From NCBI RefSeq assembly GCF_003439925.1, contig NZ_QQRR01000002.1, forward strand, positions 620,001 to 684,000: a stretch of DNA of 64,000 bases, in the 5' to 3' direction. Shown here in pieces: positions 63,119-64,000 of the stretch. The notes beneath the pieces were generated by a model. That model did not search any database. It was not told the DNA's origin and worked only from the letters and a program-made list of their open reading frames with translations. The stretch's first letter is position 1. Each line of letters begins with the position of its first letter. The position numbers were made by a program, and so were the translations under genes. Source of the DNA: Haloprofundus halophilus. Its GTDB lineage: Archaea; Halobacteriota; Halobacteria; Halobacteriales; Haloferacaceae.

Positions 63119-63823
63119 ATGACCCCCGACCCCGAGCTGTACGACTCGCTCGACGGACAGGTAGCGCTCGTCACCGGCGCGAACCGCGGTATCGGCCGGG
63201 AGATCGCCGCTCGGCTCACCGACCTCGGCGCGACGGTGTACGCCGGCGTCCGGAGCGTGAGCCACGACGTTCCCGACGGCCAGCGCCGCGTGCTGCTGGA
63301 CGTGACTCAGGAGGGCGACGTCCACGAGGCGATGGCGACCATCGACGACGACGAGGGGCGACTCGACGTCCTCGTGAACAACGCCGGAATCAGCGGCCCC
63401 GGCGAGTCGCTGGCGGCGTCGCGGACGCCCGAACTCGACCGGACGCTCGCGACGAACCTCCGCGGACCGATGCTCGTCACGAAGTACGCGCTGCCCGCGC
63501 TCACCGCCGAACCCGGCGGCCGCGTCGTCAACGTCTCCTCGGGGATGGGCGCGCTCGGTGAACCGCAGTCGGGCGGGTCACCCGCCTACCGCATCTCGAA
63601 GACGGGACTGAACGGCCTGACGGCGTACCTCCACGGCGAGTACGGCGACGACGGACTGCTGGCGAACTCGGTCTGTCCCGGGTGGGTTCGGACCGATATG
63701 GGCGGCGAGAACGCGAGTCGACCCGTAGAGGAGGGCGCGGAGACGCCGCTGTGGCTCTGTCGCTTCCGCCCGGGGAGTCCCGCCGGGAAGTTCTGGCGCG
63801 ACAAGGAGGTTATCGACTGGTAG
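63119..63823 (+). CDS. Short-chain dehydrogenase/reductase
   Basis: 234 residues. Classical SDR motifs: ALVTGANRGIGREIA (cofactor Gly motif), VLVNNAGISG, the catalytic Ser in VVNVSSGMGALG, YRISKTG (Tyr-x-x-x-Lys) and NSVCPGWVRTDMGG. NAD(P)-linked oxidoreductase with unknown substrate. ATG 63119 is chosen. Confidence 0.92.
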   Translation: MTPDPELYDSLDGQVALVTGANRGIGREIAARLTDLGATVYAGVRSVSHDVPDGQRRVLLDVTQEGDVHEAMATIDDDEGRLDVLVNNAGISGPGESLAASRTPELDRTLATNLRGPMLVTKYALPALTAEPGGRVVNVSSGMGALGEPQSGGSPAYRISKTGLNGLTAYLHGEYGDDGLLANSVCPGWVRTDMGGENASRPVEEGAETPLWLCRFRPGSPAGKFWRDKEVIDW

Positions 63824-63848
63824 TCGGACGGTGCGACGCCGTCGCCGC

Positions 63849-64000
63849 CTACTCGGCGAGGAACTCTTTCAGCAACTCGCTGACGCGGACTGGTTCCTCG
63901 TGCTGGACCCAGTGGGTGGCGTCGTCGAGCATCACCAACCGACCGCGCTCGCACATGTCGACGCTCTCGCGGGCCATCGACTTCTTGAGGAACTGGTCCT
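63849..64000 (-). CDS. Alpha/beta hydrolase, C-terminal fragment
   Basis: Only the last 49 codons are in the window; the gene continues past the right edge. The translation is DQFLKKSMARESVDMCERG, then RLVMLDDATHWVQHEEPVRVSELLKEF and LAE-stop. ATHWVQHEEP with its His is the end of epoxide-hydrolase/haloalkane-dehalogenase-like alpha/beta hydrolases. Convergent with the SDR gene. Confidence 0.75.
   Translation of the reverse strand, partial: DQFLKKSMARESVDMCERGRLVMLDDATHWVQHEEPVRVSELLKEFLAE

Overview
The window is chromosomal DNA of a halophilic archaeon, most likely order Haloferacales (genus not resolved). The grounds are high GC, strongly acidic proteins, haloarchaea-restricted families (LWR-salt, DUF5778, DICT, DUF7344, HalOD1, Bat-type HTH), twin-arginine lipoproteins, and TATA-like boxes about 25-30 nt upstream of start codons, the usual leaderless layout. 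I saw no rRNA, tRNA, CRISPR array, intact insertion sequence or replication-initiator gene.

Layout. 0-3.3 kb is a polyprenyl/dolichyl phosphate locus: a DUF92 membrane protein, a short cis-prenyltransferase-like protein without the catalytic Asp, and a full-length UppS. 4.7-7.9 kb is a tetrapyrrole operon (fused siroheme decarboxylase, precorrin-2 dehydrogenase, HemA), followed by PCD/DCoH and an LWR-salt gene. 8.8-13.4 kb holds a HAD phosphatase, a response regulator and two tandem moeA genes. 13.6-20.9 kb has Hsp20, UbiB, then eIF5A with an overlapping agmatinase-family gene, Nif3, two regulators and deoxyhypusine synthase, so three pieces of the proposed archaeal hypusine pathway lie within 5 kb. 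21-25 kb has two tandem Tat-exported Kelch proteins with S/T/P-rich linkers.

25.2-27.7 kb is ordinary (aIF2-beta with a TRAM domain, nucleoside hydrolase, fructosamine-kinase-like protein). 27.7-29.6 kb is a visibly AT-richer island with an orphan antitoxin-like gene, repeated short motifs and no other intact gene. 29.6-35.7 kb holds aldo/keto reductase, SRPBCC, KatG and CspA. 35.7-52 kb is accessory: a membrane-fused spermidine-synthase-like protein, an atypical ROK protein, esterase, transporters (ECF-S-like, Gdx/SugE-type SMR, NhaP, AI-2E), LtrA, NosD-like beta-helix, regulators, a GH5-like protein and MsrB.

52-64 kb returns to housekeeping: aldo/keto reductase and HAD, an amine-oxidase-like flavoprotein behind a tiny upstream ORF, a Rieske/helical fusion, two PHP proteins, carA divergent from an Lrp regulator with an operator-like repeat between them, a lipid-kinase-like protein, an IDI-like Nudix protein, a JAMM desampylase homologue and an SDR.

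The most notable signal is the pair of cis-prenyltransferase homologues at the left end. One keeps the catalytic DGNRR region and has lost the C-terminal RxG motif; the other has done the reverse. That is the signature of a heteromeric DHDDS/NgBR-type enzyme. All function calls rest on motif recognition by eye; no searches were run.
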